A stretch of DNA of 64,000 nt from Leguminivora glycinivorella (GCF_023078275.1 NC_062977.1:17257118-17321117), one strand, 5' to 3'. Shown: positions 13,601 through 22,800, numbered from the stretch's first letter. Translations and numbers: made by a program. The notes: generated from the letters alone by a model not told the origin.

Positions 13601-16600
13601 ACCTGGGATGTCGTTGGAGAGCTTCCTGAGCCGAGGCATCATCATTCGGTTGCTTTCTTACGGGGAAGAGTGTATCTCGTTGGTATGACATGATTTTTAT
13701 TTGTTCCTATTTATAAAGACGAATTTTATATTAGAAAACGGACAGACTATGGGGTCATTCTTCTACTTTAGACAAGACAAGACGAGCGATTTTTCTTATT
13801 ACCTAACTGATCTCGGTATAGGATGGTTGGGTTCAGTCTTTAGACTTAATATTTCATAATATGTTCGTTACTTTATCAACGAAAGAAATTCACAACACAT
13901 TCCGTAAAATTATGTTTTGATACTTTTGATACATATTACTTCGAAATGCGAAAGTCCTTAGCATCACTCTTGCCTATCTTTGCCAGGTGGTTCAGATCCT
14001 CGAGACGACGACACACGCGGTAAATCAGTAGTGGTGTCTACTGTCTGGAGTTTTGAGCCGGTAACGCGGGCCTGGTTCAGCGAATCCGGCCTCGCTGTGC
14101 CGAGAAAGAACTTTGGCCTCGTCGTGCACAAGATGGCGCTGTACGCCATAGGAGGGCAGGATAAAAAGGGCAGGTAAGTTACCGACAAGGGCGACAAGAT
14201 ACGTCCACCTGTCCACTGTGTGGAGAGTTGAGAGCGAGCCGATAACGGAGGTCTGGTTCAACGAGGCCGGCCTAGTTGTGCCGAGAAAGAATTTTGGCCT
14301 CGTTGTGCACAAGATGGCGCTGTACGCTATAGTTAGGGAGGGCAGGATAAAGGAGGGAGGTAAATTTCGGACAACATACGAGTACTAAGCAGTTAATTAT
14401 GCCTGTATGCGACATGCCATTATGCCAGACAAAGAATGAAGAACTTTGGAGCAGGCTACCTGGCACGAAGTGCTCAGAGAGCTACACATTCATCATCCGA
14501 TATGGGATGTCGAAAAGGAAAGCTGAAGGATTAGGATCGTAAGTAATTGCACAAAAATCCCGATGGGTCGAAGATAAGGGGCAGGATAAGATAAGATAAG
14601 ATGTCTGTATGCGGGATATCGGTAGACAGCCTTTTACATCCGATATCGGATCGGAAGAATTTCAAATGAAAAAATCAAAGATACGCTGAAATGTATGGGG
14701 ATATCTCCACATCCGATATCGGAGTACTGTCAAAACGCACTAATACTCAGTGTGCAGCTGGACCCGGTCACGCGGGTCTGATTCAGCGAATCCGGCATCG
14801 CAGAAACGAGCAAGAACTTCGTCCTCGTTGTGCACAACATGGTGCTTTATGCTAGTTATTATATGGTATAAAGGCAGACCCAACACAAGATGGTCGGACG
14901 GCCTATGCAAAATAGCCACCGATTGGCCAACTGTGGCAAAAACCAGAGATAGATGGCTGGAGGAGGCCTTTACTCGAAAGGGGTCCAAATCAATTTTGTT
15001 TTTTTTTTAAAGTATTTTTTTATATTATTAAGGCACTTTTTTGGTTCAAAAAAGACTTAATTTAAAACAGGCTTTTTATTTTATTTTATTTATTATATAA
15101 AATGCACTTTCTGACAGCATACGCCCTCGATTTGACAAAGCTAAAACAAATCCCTATTACAGAGTCCTTCGCTCGGTGGAGAAGTTCGACCCCACCACTG
15201 GTTCTTGGAGCGAAGTCCGTTCCATGGGCGTAGCTCGCATGGCGGCCGCGGCAGCTAAGTACCGCGAGTACATCTGGGTCGCCGGTGGCATGACCGGTGA
15301 AAAGAAGCGACCTGTCTGCAAGGTCGTCGAGTGCTACAACTCTGAGACTAACCAGTAAGTGTCTAATACAGGAAACTCAGTCTTTCCTCGGTGGCTTTCG
15401 ATCCCGCTTAGGGTTTCTGGAGCGAGGTGCGTTACATAGGCGTAGCTCTCATGGCGGCCTCGGCAGCTAAGTACCGCGAGTACATCTGGGTCGCTGGCGG
15501 CATGACTGGCGAAAAGAAGCGACCTGTCTGCAATGTCGTCGAGTGCTACAACTCTGAGACTAACCAGTAAGTGTCTAATACAGGAAACTCAGTCTTTCCT
15601 CGGTGGCTTTCGATCCCGCTAAGGGTTTCTGGAGCGAGGTGCATTTCAAGGGCGTAGCTCGCATGGTGACCGTGGCGGCTAAGTACCGCGAGTACATCTG
15701 GGTCGCTGGCGGCATGACTGGCAAAAAGAAGTGACCTGTCTGCAAGGTCGTCGAGTGCTGCAACTCTGAGACTAATCAGTAAGTGTCTAATACAGGAAAC
15801 TCAGCCTTTGCTCGGTGGCTTACGATCCCGCTAAGGGTTCCTGGAGCGAGGTACGTTTCATGGGCGTAGCTCGCATAGCGGCCGTGGCGGCTAAGTACCG
15901 CGAGTATATCTGGGTCGCCGACGGCGTGACTGGCGAAAAGAAGCGGCCTGTATGCAAGGTCGTTGAGAGATCAGTAATGAATATAGCCTGGGACTGCATT
16001 ACACGCTGATCAAGGGGATTGGCGGTCTAGGTTTAATTAGTCTATGGTTGTAGTAGTTATTCTTTGTAAACTGGCATAATATTTAGATTGAGAAGAAGAA
16101 AGGTAGGAAAATTATGAATCAACGGGCTTTCAACAAATTATGGCCCATTTATCAAAGCTAATAGTTACAAGCGGAACTCTCTTTTCAACTTATCATATTA
16201 GACAGCAACTACCAGGGGGCCGTTTCTCAAAAGGTACAAGCCTTGTATTACAAGTGCGCGAACTCTCAAATCGTATGGGTTGTCATGGAAACACACTTGT
16301 AATACAAGGGTTGTACCTTTCGAGAAACGGGCCACAGGGGCCCGTTTCTTGAAAGGTACAAGCCTTGTATTACAAGTGCGCGAACTGTCAAATCTATGGA
16401 TTGTCATGGAAACACACTTGTAATACAAGGCTTGTACCTTTCGAGAAACGGGCCCCAGGGGCCCATTTATCAAAGCTAATAGTTACAAGTTACAAGCGGA
16501 ACTCTCTTTTCAACTTATCATATTAGACAGCGACTACCAGGGGCCCGTTTCTCGAAAGGTACAAGCCTTGTATTACAAGTGCGCGAACTGTCAAATCGTA

Positions 16601-19600
16601 TGGGATTCCATGGAAACACATTTGTAATACAAGGCTTGTACCTTTCGAGAAACGGGCCCCAGGGGCCCATTTATCAAAGATAATAGTTACAAGCGGAACT
16701 CTCATTTGGATGTAGGGTTAAAATAATTGTACTTATATGTCTGTTTTTGTTTTTAAATTAATGTGTTATCTGTCGTGGCATCACCAAATGGGCCCTACGG
16801 AAGATCAGCGCTGGCTACATGGCTAGCATCATGCTGAGTTGGGTCCATTTCGTGATGAACACTTTTATGTCATTTTGTTCTTTGCCATTTTATGTTTGAT
16901 GTCTGTACATGTCCGTACATGTTATGTGATCGTCATGAATAAATGTCTTTTATCTTTATCTTTATCTTTATCATTTCAACTTATCATATTAGATAGCGAC
17001 TACCAGGGGCCCGTTTCTCAAAAGGTACAAGCCTTGTATTACAAGTGTGTTTCCATGACAACCCATACGATTTGACAGTTCGCGCACTTGTAATACAAGG
17101 CTTGTACCTTTCGAGAAACGGGCCTAGGGGCCCGTTTCTCAAAAGGTACAAGCCTTGTATTACAAGTGTGTTTCCATGACAACCCATACGATTTGACAGT
17201 TCACGCACTTGTAATACAAGGCTTGTTTGTACCTTACGAGAAACGGGGCCTAGGGGCTCGTTTCTTGAAAGGTACAAGCTTTGTATTACAAGTGTGTTTC
17301 CATGACAACCCATACGATTTGACAGTTCGCGCACTTGTAATACAAGGCTTGTACCTTTCAAGAAACGGGCCCCAAGGGCCCATTTCTCAAAACTGAAAGT
17401 TACAAGTTACAAGCGGAAGTCTCTTTCCAACTTGTCACATTAGACATTGACAACCGCTTGTAAATTGTAACTTGTAGCTTCGAGAAATGGGCCCCTGTAA
17501 TTCGTAACTTGTAGCTTCGAGAAATGGGCGACTGCACGAAAATTTTCCAAAATTTAAAGTTTAACTTGGTTAATTAAATTTTGAGGTGGACGACGATTTA
17601 CGACCTTCGGTTTCCACGGTGCTTCTCCACGCTGTTCGCGATGAACGACAAACTGTACCTCGTCGGAGGCGCCGGCAAAGTGTCAGAGAGGGTGAGTTAA
17701 ACTAAAACGTATTTGTGGTAAATATTTAGCGTAAGGCCTGAGAACATGCTCATATAAGGCGTGCAGCGGGGAGCGTGCGGCGTGCATGTGAAACAATTGA
17801 AGATCATACAAATGTCAGGTGCCGTAGCCGAATGGCATTTCTGCGACGCGAAACGAAAACGAAACGCCGCGAAAGGTAGTCTGGCTCTGTCGCGCCATTA
17901 CGCAAGAGCGATGGAGATTTAGAGATATATATATGTCGCAGGGAAATGGCCAAGACAGAGATTTCATCAAATCACTAAGGGATATGATCAAATCACGCAG
18001 GATGTCAAAATGGCGAATCCATTTCATCATTTCTCTAGAGAATTTCTGTCATTTGACTAAATCCCTGACTCTGTTTAGTGAGATCACAAAATCGACCAAC
18101 AGACATGCCAGGTTTTGTCATTTCACTAGATTTGTTTAGGGATTTGATTTATCATCTCGAATCACTGTCGTGGTTCAGGGATTTTAATCCCGAACCACGA
18201 TGATTCGAGATTTGATCAAATCTCTGTTTTGGCCATTTCCCTGAGACATATCTACGAGCGTTTCGTTTTGTGAGCGTTTGTGCCATTCGGCTACGAGCTA
18301 CGTTCCCTGAATAGACGCTGCATAGGGTGTACGCCCGCTCGCCCGCCCCGCCGAACGTTCTGCTCCAAGGGGGGCGATTTTTGATACTCGCATACGGGAT
18401 TTTGTCACTAAAATACCGGTTGAAAACGGTGACTTGCTTATTATTTTCTGTGACAATTTTCTGAATTCGAACGCGTGAGACTCAAAAATCGGCCCGCAGG
18501 CCTTCCACTTACTCGTTTTGTCAGCGATACATAAAAGGTACCTACTAATGCCGAAACTGATGTTTATTAAAAACTATTAGTCATACGTGCTCACTAGTCA
18601 CGGTTATAAGCTTAATATGACAGAGGCCATGTCGGAGCTGAAAACTATAATAAGTGTAACTGATTCATATAATTTAATCTCCTTTAATTAAAGTAATTAC
18701 TTTCAATTTTTTTTGGAAATTTTCCGCAACTTGTACCTGAAAAAGCGTAACCAGCCTTGGGTACTGCAAAGTATGTACTCGGTTTCTGTTGTATATTAAA
18801 TTTTACTTACTTCGGTGGCTCAGCGACCCCAAGTGGATCTTGGCCTCCGAGGTTCCGACACTAGACTTCGCCATTCGCTCCTTTCCTGTGCGATCTAATA
18901 CCACTTGTGATCAGTCACTTGTTGGTCCCACTGGTGTTTCTGGACCTCGTCGATCCATCGACATGATATCTTATCTACTCCTCTTCTTCATCCTCCTACC
19001 CTTTATGTGGGGTCGGTACATGTCTTCCTCTTCCATTCTCCTCTATCTTTCGTCATCTCAACATTCTCAACACTTACATCTTTCTTTCTCATATCTTTTT
19101 CACACAAACCATCCATTGTTGTTTGGATGGGCCATTTTTTTCAAAGTTGTTCACCCCACTTTTTTTGTAACGGGTATTTTTTACGCGATTAATACTCAGA
19201 ATCGCGAGGTCTTTTGATCCTGATAGGAGAAAAAAAATGTCCCAAGATTTCCATATATTTTTTCGAACCTTCCATTCCGTTATCGCCATACAAAATGTAT
19301 AAAAAAATGGTAACGGAATAGGAAAACAACCTTGGGACACTTTTTTTTGCCCTATTAGAATTGAAAGAGCTCGCAATTCTGAGTGGAAACCACATAAATA
19401 TTTCCAAATCCAAAAAAAACGTGGAGTGGACAACTTTCAAAAAAACTGGCCCGGATGTACCCCATCCTTTCTATGCATCAACATTCATCGATATGACATC
19501 TATACTTATTATGTATTTTAGGAAAAAACTGCGAGCAGTGTTGGCGCCATAGACTACTGGGATTGGAAATCGCGCTGCTGGAAGCAGCAGACAGAGATGT

Positions 19601-21117
19601 CTATTCCGCGACACGGGCATGCCCTCGCGTACCTCGGTACACAGATGATCATCATAGGTCAGTAACAGTCAGTCAGCAACATAAATCAAGCTGGTGAAGG
19701 GTTGAAAACTGCCAGCAGAGTGGGTGCCATAGACTACTGGGCCTTGAAGTTATGCCATTGGCATGTATGATCATTATTGATGAGTAACAGCAAAGAGGAT
19801 CGAGTATTATAGAGAGTTACTGCCAAAGATGTTAGAGATGTATAGAGTCTCTAAGTGTCAAAGTACATCTAAAATAAAGAAAAATTATACATGATGAAGA
19901 AAACAAACGAACTGATACAAATAAAAGATAACTAAAATAACTTTAGATTTTCGCTTAATATGTGTTAAAATGTCAAATATTAATATTAGCGCCATCTAGC
20001 CGAGCGTTCCCCAAAGGTGTAACGTCATCTAGGCCACCGTACCTTTTTCTATAGGGCTTTGAGGTACTTGTTTTTCTTAGACTTTAGCCGTCTTTAGGGA
20101 GTTAGGGAGTTACCAAAGACTTATGTAAGTCTTTGGTAACAGTTAATCAGCAGCAATGCAGCAAAAGTAACTAAGCGGGTATTTAAAACAAAGTTCAGGC
20201 GCTAAATTTCAACCCAGCCTGCTTGGCTACTTTTCTTGTTGAAAATGTATCATACTGACTCATAACAACAATATTAGGTCCAGAACAATCTTTTCCACTA
20301 CTTGTTTTGAAAGTTAACTACCTGTAAAGTTATCTGTTCAAGGTTTTGTGCTGATAGGACAACAGTCAAAACAACATTGTTATCGGACAACCCGGAACAA
20401 GACGTAGTCTAAGACGAGGATATCTATGTGTATCCGAAGATCTTTCAAAACAAATGACAATATTCTATTATTAAAACCGCTAGTATAATACAAATATGAT
20501 AAAATGACATTATCACTATATACCAGTGTCCAGATAAATGAAAACACCTACTCCTTATGGCCTGCGTGATTGAAACACAAATACGAAGAATAGTTATTTG
20601 TTTTACAAGGGGGCAAAGTTGTTCTTTAACCGCACGTGCCAATATTTTTCAAGGCATGAAGGTTAAACAAACTTTGCCACCGAGTGAAACATACAATTTT
20701 TCACCACACCAACATGAACAAAATAGTCCGCACTACAAAGCATCAAATTAAATCAAATCCATCCATAGCAAAGTAAGTCTTTACCAGTTGGTGTGGTGAA
20801 AACTTATTTACCTACTCTATTTTTTTTTTCATTATAAGTAGATCCTGCTGCACTAACGGTTTCAAATCCATAATATTCTCAAATACTGAGGTCAAATGTA
20901 CTGAAACTTATCAGATAGGTATCTGTTGCCTTGCCATTTATAATTTTGCTTTTCTTATGTCTGTTCAGGCGGTGTGACAACTATCTACATGCGCGCTCTC
21001 AACAACGTGGAGTCTTTCTGCTGCGAGCGGGAGGCTTGGATCAGGGGTGTCGCGTCCATGCCCTCGCCTCTGTCCGGACACGGTGCCGTTACCCTACCAC
21101 CGGCATCGCTCATGTAA
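2137..21117 (+). CDS. BTB-BACK-Kelch (kelch-like) protein, 19 exons, 5' end outside window
   Basis: Kelch-like proteins usually act as substrate adaptors for Cullin-3 ubiquitin ligase or as actin-linked scaffolds. Which role applies here cannot be told. Exons: 2137-2269, 3014-3132, 3279-3391, 3730-3939, 4504-4615, 5991-6108, 6694-6833, 7273-7395, 7835-7927, 8276-8383, 9067-9137, 10028-10171, 10631-10789, 13582-13682, 13987-14173, 15163-15354, 17586-17691, 19522-19657, 20969-21117. All introns are GT-AG, all phases agree, and the sum is 2514 nt (837 codons plus TAA). Order of parts: end of BTB (residues 1-45), BACK (46-230), a long low-complexity linker (230-510), then six kelch blades with GG doublets (VLVFGG, VYLVGG, LYAIGG, IWVAGG, LYLVGG, MIIIGG). 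The first exon is spliced at its 5' side, so the start codon lies upstream. I do not recognise the exact orthologue. The first donor (AAAG/GTTATT) is weak but the phase fits. Confidence 0.88.
2396..2645. mobile_element. MITE family D with a second MITE inside
   Basis: Outer ends CAGGGGCTCATTTCTCGA and TTTTGAGAAATGGGCCCCTG. Inside, 2431-2550 is a separate palindrome (CGCTTAACTGCTGGGTAAAT / mirror). The inner family recurs at 55336-55452. Confidence 0.65.
2650..2766 (-). repeat. SINE fragment (3' part)
   Basis: In reverse reads TTCGGTGAAGGAAGACATCG then TGAGGAAACC, which I recognise as the conserved body of a common lepidopteran tRNA-derived SINE. The tRNA-like head is absent. Confidence 0.55.
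3416..3557. mobile_element. MITE in the kelch intron between exons 3 and 4
   Basis: Inverted ends CCAGGGCACTA and TAGTGCCCTGG with further mirrored bases inside. Confidence 0.6.
3974..4098 (+). pseudogene. Decayed copy of kelch exon 4
   Basis: The stretch starts 35 bp after the exon 4 donor. It repeats the exon 4 acceptor (CAG/TGAGAT) and then, with gaps, its coding bases. The best part is GCACTGTGTGCGTTTCGG through the bases for CGGCAACTTGTGGA, matching 3810-3858. Indels break the BACK reading frame and there is no donor. Confidence 0.75.
4738..4880 (+). repeat. Diverged retroelement 3' fragment
   Basis: GGCAAACAAGCATACGGTCC then ACCTGATGG and GCGTTGCCAACCC. The same layout (CCTGATGGTAAGCGATCAC, CGTTGCCGGCC) recurs at 27085-27230 and, decayed, at 59522-59662. 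Confidence 0.5.
4881..5990. other. Intron sequence, nothing recognised
   Basis: Intron between kelch exons 5 and 6. Open frames here are short and do not resemble proteins. Confidence 0.5.
5991..10171 (+). CDS. Exons 6-12: long polar linker of the kelch-like protein
   Basis: Seven exons (5991-6108, 6694-6833, 7273-7395, 7835-7927, 8276-8383, 9067-9137, 10028-10171) encode about 265 residues between BACK and the kelch blades. In most kelch-like proteins BACK runs almost directly into the propeller, so this insert is unusual. It holds charged stretches (DDDLALQMKRMRNVLHGR), a Gln-rich part, an acidic/Ser part (NQSETSDSEHILL), an Ala run (SAAAAYLAAATAAMAG) and a Ser/Lys part (SLFNQSKESLAKKNMW). 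No domain is recognisable; it looks disordered. Exon 7 is open in two frames, but only the acceptor at 6693 keeps the phase into exon 8. Alternative splicing is possible, since several exons are multiples of three (8, 9, 10). Confidence 0.78.
7085..7215 (-). repeat. Dispersed repeat A, partial copy
   Basis: Reverse copy of the second half of the family: GAGCACATGAAACTACT and GTGCCACTCTTGGCAAATAA. Confidence 0.6.
7446..7642 (+). pseudogene. Two decayed copies of kelch exon 8
   Basis: 7446-7568 repeats the second half of exon 8 and its following intron bases (GATGCAGATGAAGAGAATGA is shared almost exactly). Its donor has changed from GAG/GTAGGG to GAGTTAGTG. 7575-7642 repeats the first half of the exon (ATAAAGACCGTAGTCC) and breaks off. 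Neither copy can splice as exon 8 does. Confidence 0.75.
8575..8714 (-). mobile_element. Helitron-like element, partial copy
   Basis: Reverse copy of the internal part seen whole at 9667-9847 (ACTTAAAAAATCACGTCAAT, then ACACACACAC and TTTCCCATATAAC). Confidence 0.55.
8930..9027. repeat. Inverted repeat before kelch exon 11
   Basis: GAGGAGGCACACT at 8934 is mirrored by AGTGTGCCTCCTC at 9014; a CAT run follows and exon 11 starts 40 bp later. It could be a small MITE or a hairpin in the pre-mRNA. Confidence 0.5.
9412..9552 (-). mobile_element. MITE family E
   Basis: Ends TAGACTTCGTGCGAAATCGCA and GCGAGTTCTCTTACCGTCTA. The other copy is 33162-33304 in the opposite direction. Confidence 0.6.
9667..9847 (-). 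mobile_element. Helitron-like nonautonomous element
   Basis: In reverse it starts ATCCATACTAATATTATAAA and ends CGCGAGCGAAGCCGCGGGCA then AAAGCTAGT: a GC hairpin followed by CTAG and T, as in Helitron 3' ends. No Rep/helicase is encoded. Confidence 0.65.
10354..10571 (+). repeat. 82-bp tandem repeat, about 2.6 units
   Basis: TCGATAGGG starts at 10354, 10436 and 10518, exactly 82 bp apart; GAACGCGTGCCACAGGG is kept in each. It lies 60 bp before kelch exon 13. Confidence 0.85.
10631..21117 (+). CDS. Exons 13-19: six-bladed kelch propeller and C-terminus
   Basis: The exons 10631-10789, 13582-13682, 13987-14173, 15163-15354, 17586-17691, 19522-19657 and 20969-21117 each give about one kelch blade. 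The blades show the GG doublet followed by the paired Y and W of the family (for example FDPVTNTWDVVGELPEPRHH and FDPTTGSWSEVRSMGVARM). Two introns cut between the two glycines (13682/13987 and 19657/20969). The last exon ends in a short tail (LPPASLM) and TAA at 21115-21117. A propeller of this kind normally binds the substrate or an actin-like partner. The fourth blade, exon 16, is the one with extra tandem copies downstream. Confidence 0.85.
10790..13300. other. Largest kelch intron, mostly unrecognised
   Basis: AT-rich sequence between exons 13 and 14. Apart from a palindrome at 11553-11684 (CATATCACATTATCATATA / mirror) I see no gene and no clear repeat. Confidence 0.5.
11553..11684. mobile_element. 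Palindromic MITE-like element
   Basis: Left AAGGCCCATATCACATTATCA and right TGATAGTGCAATATCGGCCT are imperfect mirrors; a central GCGAAGAAAAAGGA. Single copy in this window. Confidence 0.45.
13301..13505 (+). repeat. Dispersed repeat A with an inner hairpin
   Basis: As at 225-486. CATGTGCTCCGCCTAC and its mirror at about 13419-13455 form a perfect 16-bp stem not seen in the other copies. Confidence 0.65.
14197..14365 (+). pseudogene. Decayed copy of kelch exon 15
   Basis: Close copy of the second two thirds of exon 15, beginning 24 bp after that exon's donor. The TGTGCCGAGAAAGAA and GTGCACAAGATGGCGCTGTA blocks are kept. An insertion near 14330 shifts the frame and the donor GT has become TA. 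Confidence 0.75.
14605..14742. mobile_element. MITE family B, diverged copy
   Basis: Has ATCCGATATCGGATCGG and CATCCGATATCGGAGTA, with a shortened centre. It lies next to the second relic of exon 15. Confidence 0.6.
14740..14870 (+). pseudogene. Second decayed copy of kelch exon 15
   Basis: Shares blocks such as GGACCCGGTCACGCGGGTC and TTCAGCGAATCCGGC with exon 15. The conserved tryptophan codon TGG of the blade has become the stop TGA (about 14782). It is more decayed than the copy at 14197 and directly abuts a LINE fragment. Confidence 0.7.
14855..15000 (+). mobile_element. LINE fragment: end of a reverse-transcriptase ORF
   Basis: Translates as KGRPNTRWSDGLCKIATDWP and then RDRWLEEAF: the GRP...RWxD and W...EAF pattern found at the C-terminus of many insect LINE polymerases. 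Confidence 0.6.
15381..16009 (+). pseudogene. Three tandem copies of kelch exon 16, period 212 bp
   Basis: Copies start at 15381, 15593 and 15805, exactly 212 bp apart, each joined by the same 26-bp linker made of the exon's donor and a short acceptor-like end. Copy 1 has a TAG after FDPA. Copy 2 has a TGA after GKKK. Copy 3 is open through the whole blade (VAYDPAKGSWSEVRFMG) but its 3' end has lost 17 bp, so the donor phase no longer fits exon 17. Sequence identity with exon 16 is still high, so the amplification is recent. Confidence 0.85.
16216..17490. repeat. Cluster of about 117-bp palindromic MITEs
   Basis: Six copies with arms CCCGTTTCTCGAAAGGTACA and mirror: about 16216-16332, 16337-16453, 16545-16657, 17008-17125, 17128-17249 and 17254-17370. 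The first three read in one direction, the last three in the other, as judged by the CCATGACAACCCATACGA centre. A related family D copy fills 17375-17490. Lengths of ATTTATCAAAGCTAATAGTT lie between the first ones. Confidence 0.8.
16838..16977 (+). repeat. Retroelement 3' tail with (TCTTTA)n
   Basis: Ends GAATAAATGTCTTTTATC and then repeated TCTTTA, a typical tail of a lepidopteran retroelement. Confidence 0.5.
17731..18369. mobile_element. Three MITEs nested in each other
   Basis: Outer element: GC-rich ends at 17731-17812 and 18300-18369. Middle (17815-18300): GTAGCCGAATGGCA and TGCCATTCGGCTAC, family C, also at 29098-29253. Inner (17939-18243): CAGGGAAATGGCCAAGACAG and mirror CTGTTTTGGCCATTTCCCTG. 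Confidence 0.65.
18371..18495. mobile_element. Small MITE, second copy of 1131-1247
   Basis: GGGGCGATTTTTGA and CTCAAAAATCGGCCC ends; AAAATACCGGTTGAAAACGG is shared with the other copy. Confidence 0.7.
19125..19452. mobile_element. Long palindromic MITE
   Basis: GGGCCATTTTTTTCAAAGTTG is mirrored by CAACTTTCAAAAAAACTGGCCC; the arms run about 150 bp each. A related element lies at 27418-27737. Confidence 0.65.
19699..19762 (+). pseudogene. Short decayed copy of kelch exon 18
   Basis: Repeats the start of exon 18; GTGCCATAGACTACTGGG is the best block, with related bases on both sides. It lies 42 bp after the exon 18 donor and stops after about 60 bp. Confidence 0.65.
20575..20815. repeat. Dispersed repeat F
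   Basis: Marked by TTGTTTTACAAGGGGGCAAA, AACCGCACGTGCCAATATT and TTTACCAGTTGGTGTGGTGA. Other pieces: 25228-25330, 45700-46500, 56936-57400, 61688-62098. Copies differ in what lies between these blocks. Confidence 0.6.
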
Positions 21118-21640
21118 CCCTACTTAAACTAAAGGTGTCGTGGTTGAGGGGTAGGTGTGTTCCATACCGTTGTCTCTATCCATCGGCGCCGTTACCCTTC
21201 CTTGAGCATCGCTCATGTAATCTTAGTCAAGAGCCAAGTCAGTCACCCAAGCGTCTTTGGAGAGTCCAGGTCTAGTCAATGCTATGTAAAATGGCCTCGC
21301 ATCGCCAACCTTGCACCTACCATAGAGTTGACTAGACGCTGGCGCTCAAGAGGTACTTATGTTTGGTGGCTCAATGTTCCAGCCGTTTTAATACCGTTGA
21401 ATTTAATGGCGGTCATCCAAGTGTGACTATTAAGTAGTCTATCCGTATCATTGTAACAAAATGAACGAATGGTGGAGACGTTACGGGTTGACAAGCATTG
21501 CATTGGATCAATATTTCTATGCAAAGTTTTTGTGCGCGTCTAAAATTGATTTGTGATTAAATTTTTGTTGTATTTAATTTTGAATATTGTAAATGTAATT
21601 TGTTAAATTGACTTTCTTGGTCGCTTGTGTGTTAAGTTAA

Positions 21641-21646
21641 AATAAA
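21641..21646 (+). terminator. Poly(A) signal of the kelch-like gene
   Basis: AATAAA lies about 520 bp after the TAA stop, in AT-rich sequence. It is the first clear canonical signal downstream. Confidence 0.5.
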
Positions 21647-21775
21647 TTCTTGTACATGTTGCACGATTATATTTATTATTATAATCAGTAATCACTTACT
21701 ACGATCATTGAAGAAATATAAAATATTCCACTGCACTTGATAAATACTTATCACTTCAAGAAGTGATAGAGTATT

Positions 21776-22202
21776 TTTATGGGATATCTTATCAAACATC
21801 AAAGTCTAGGTTAGCCGCTGGACTGAAGCACGTTATAAATGAAAGGATTTATAGTTGAAACCCGATAAGTTGAAGCAAACTGGTTTTTGAAATTCAAACT
21901 GTGCAAGTTTTTTCCACAATGTTGTTATTTCAAGGACAAATTATCCCCTCTTATCGGGTTTCGAGGAAACTACAACAAAAAAATGCGTTTATCTCGTTAG
22001 TTCCACAGGTGGTAAATCATCTTTATTACTAGATTTACCTACTTTAATCCAGTTAATTTGATTATACTTTCGATAAAATGCGTTTTTACCCGCTGGTATT
22101 AGTACGTGTTTTTGAGCTAGTGATCAGTATTTTTCTCTATGGGATATCTTATCGAACATCAAAGTCTAGGTTAGCCGCTGGACTGAAGCACGTTATAAAT
22201 GA
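21776..22202. repeat. About 70-bp direct repeat, two copies
   Basis: ATGGGATATCTTATC followed by AAAGTCTAGGTTAGCCGCTG and the next 25 bases occurs at 21779-21842 and again at 22139-22202, 360 bp apart. The sequence between shares blocks with 25360-25565 (GGTGGTAAATCATCTTTATT). Confidence 0.75.
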
Positions 22203-22559
22203 GTTGTTTGTTGTTATGTCAAACATTATATCGTAAGTATTTTGGCGTTTCAGTCAAGGGGCAAACACATACACTATTAGTAGGTAAATTCATAATAGCT
22301 GTTGCGAGATTTTTACTAAAGTATTCATGGAAACTCCAGCTTTCATGAACCTTTACATTTTTTTGCCGCGTCCATGATACACGAACAAGACTTTATAACC
22401 TAAATCTTATACTAGTATCACATTAATATAGAGTTACTTATTATTTACAGTAGATCAAACCAATAGATGCCCATTTAAAACCATTAAATGCCCAAAAAAA
22501 AATGTATTGGTTTGAACCGATCAGTTTAACTAGAAAGTCAAAGTTCTCATTCCATTCAA

Positions 22560-22800
22560 AAGTTAGAGGGGGGGGGGGGACACTTTTTTTTCCCGATTAG
22601 CATTTAGTAAACCCTTATTCATTTTTAAATACCTATCCAACAATATAAAGTGACTTCCACGGTACCCTAATAAAACATTTTTTTCAATTTTTTATTTTTG
22701 CCCAAGACATTTCGAGTACGGTGATATCCGCGGACGGACGGACGGACGGACGGACAGGACATGCCGGGTCCAGAGTTTTCATCAGTCAGCCATTATGTTT
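22560..22800 (-). repeat. Dispersed repeat G, reverse copy
   Basis: TTAGTAAACCCTTATTCATT is the mirror of bases at 58690-58720. A G run and a GGAC microsatellite (22733-22757) lie inside. Confidence 0.55.

Noticed and set aside
14750..15010. 86-residue frame as a possible kelch exon
   Set aside because: Its first part is the exon 15 relic in a wrong frame and the second part is a LINE polymerase fragment.
16198..17396. Several 60-125-residue frames on both strands
   Set aside because: All are translations of the palindromic MITE arms; the same peptide words recur because the DNA repeats.
18789..19217. 142-residue open frame with hydrophobic C-terminal part
   Set aside because: It overlaps the left arm of the palindromic MITE at 19125 and has no start context, no splice sites and no family resemblance; intronic repeat sequence is more likely.
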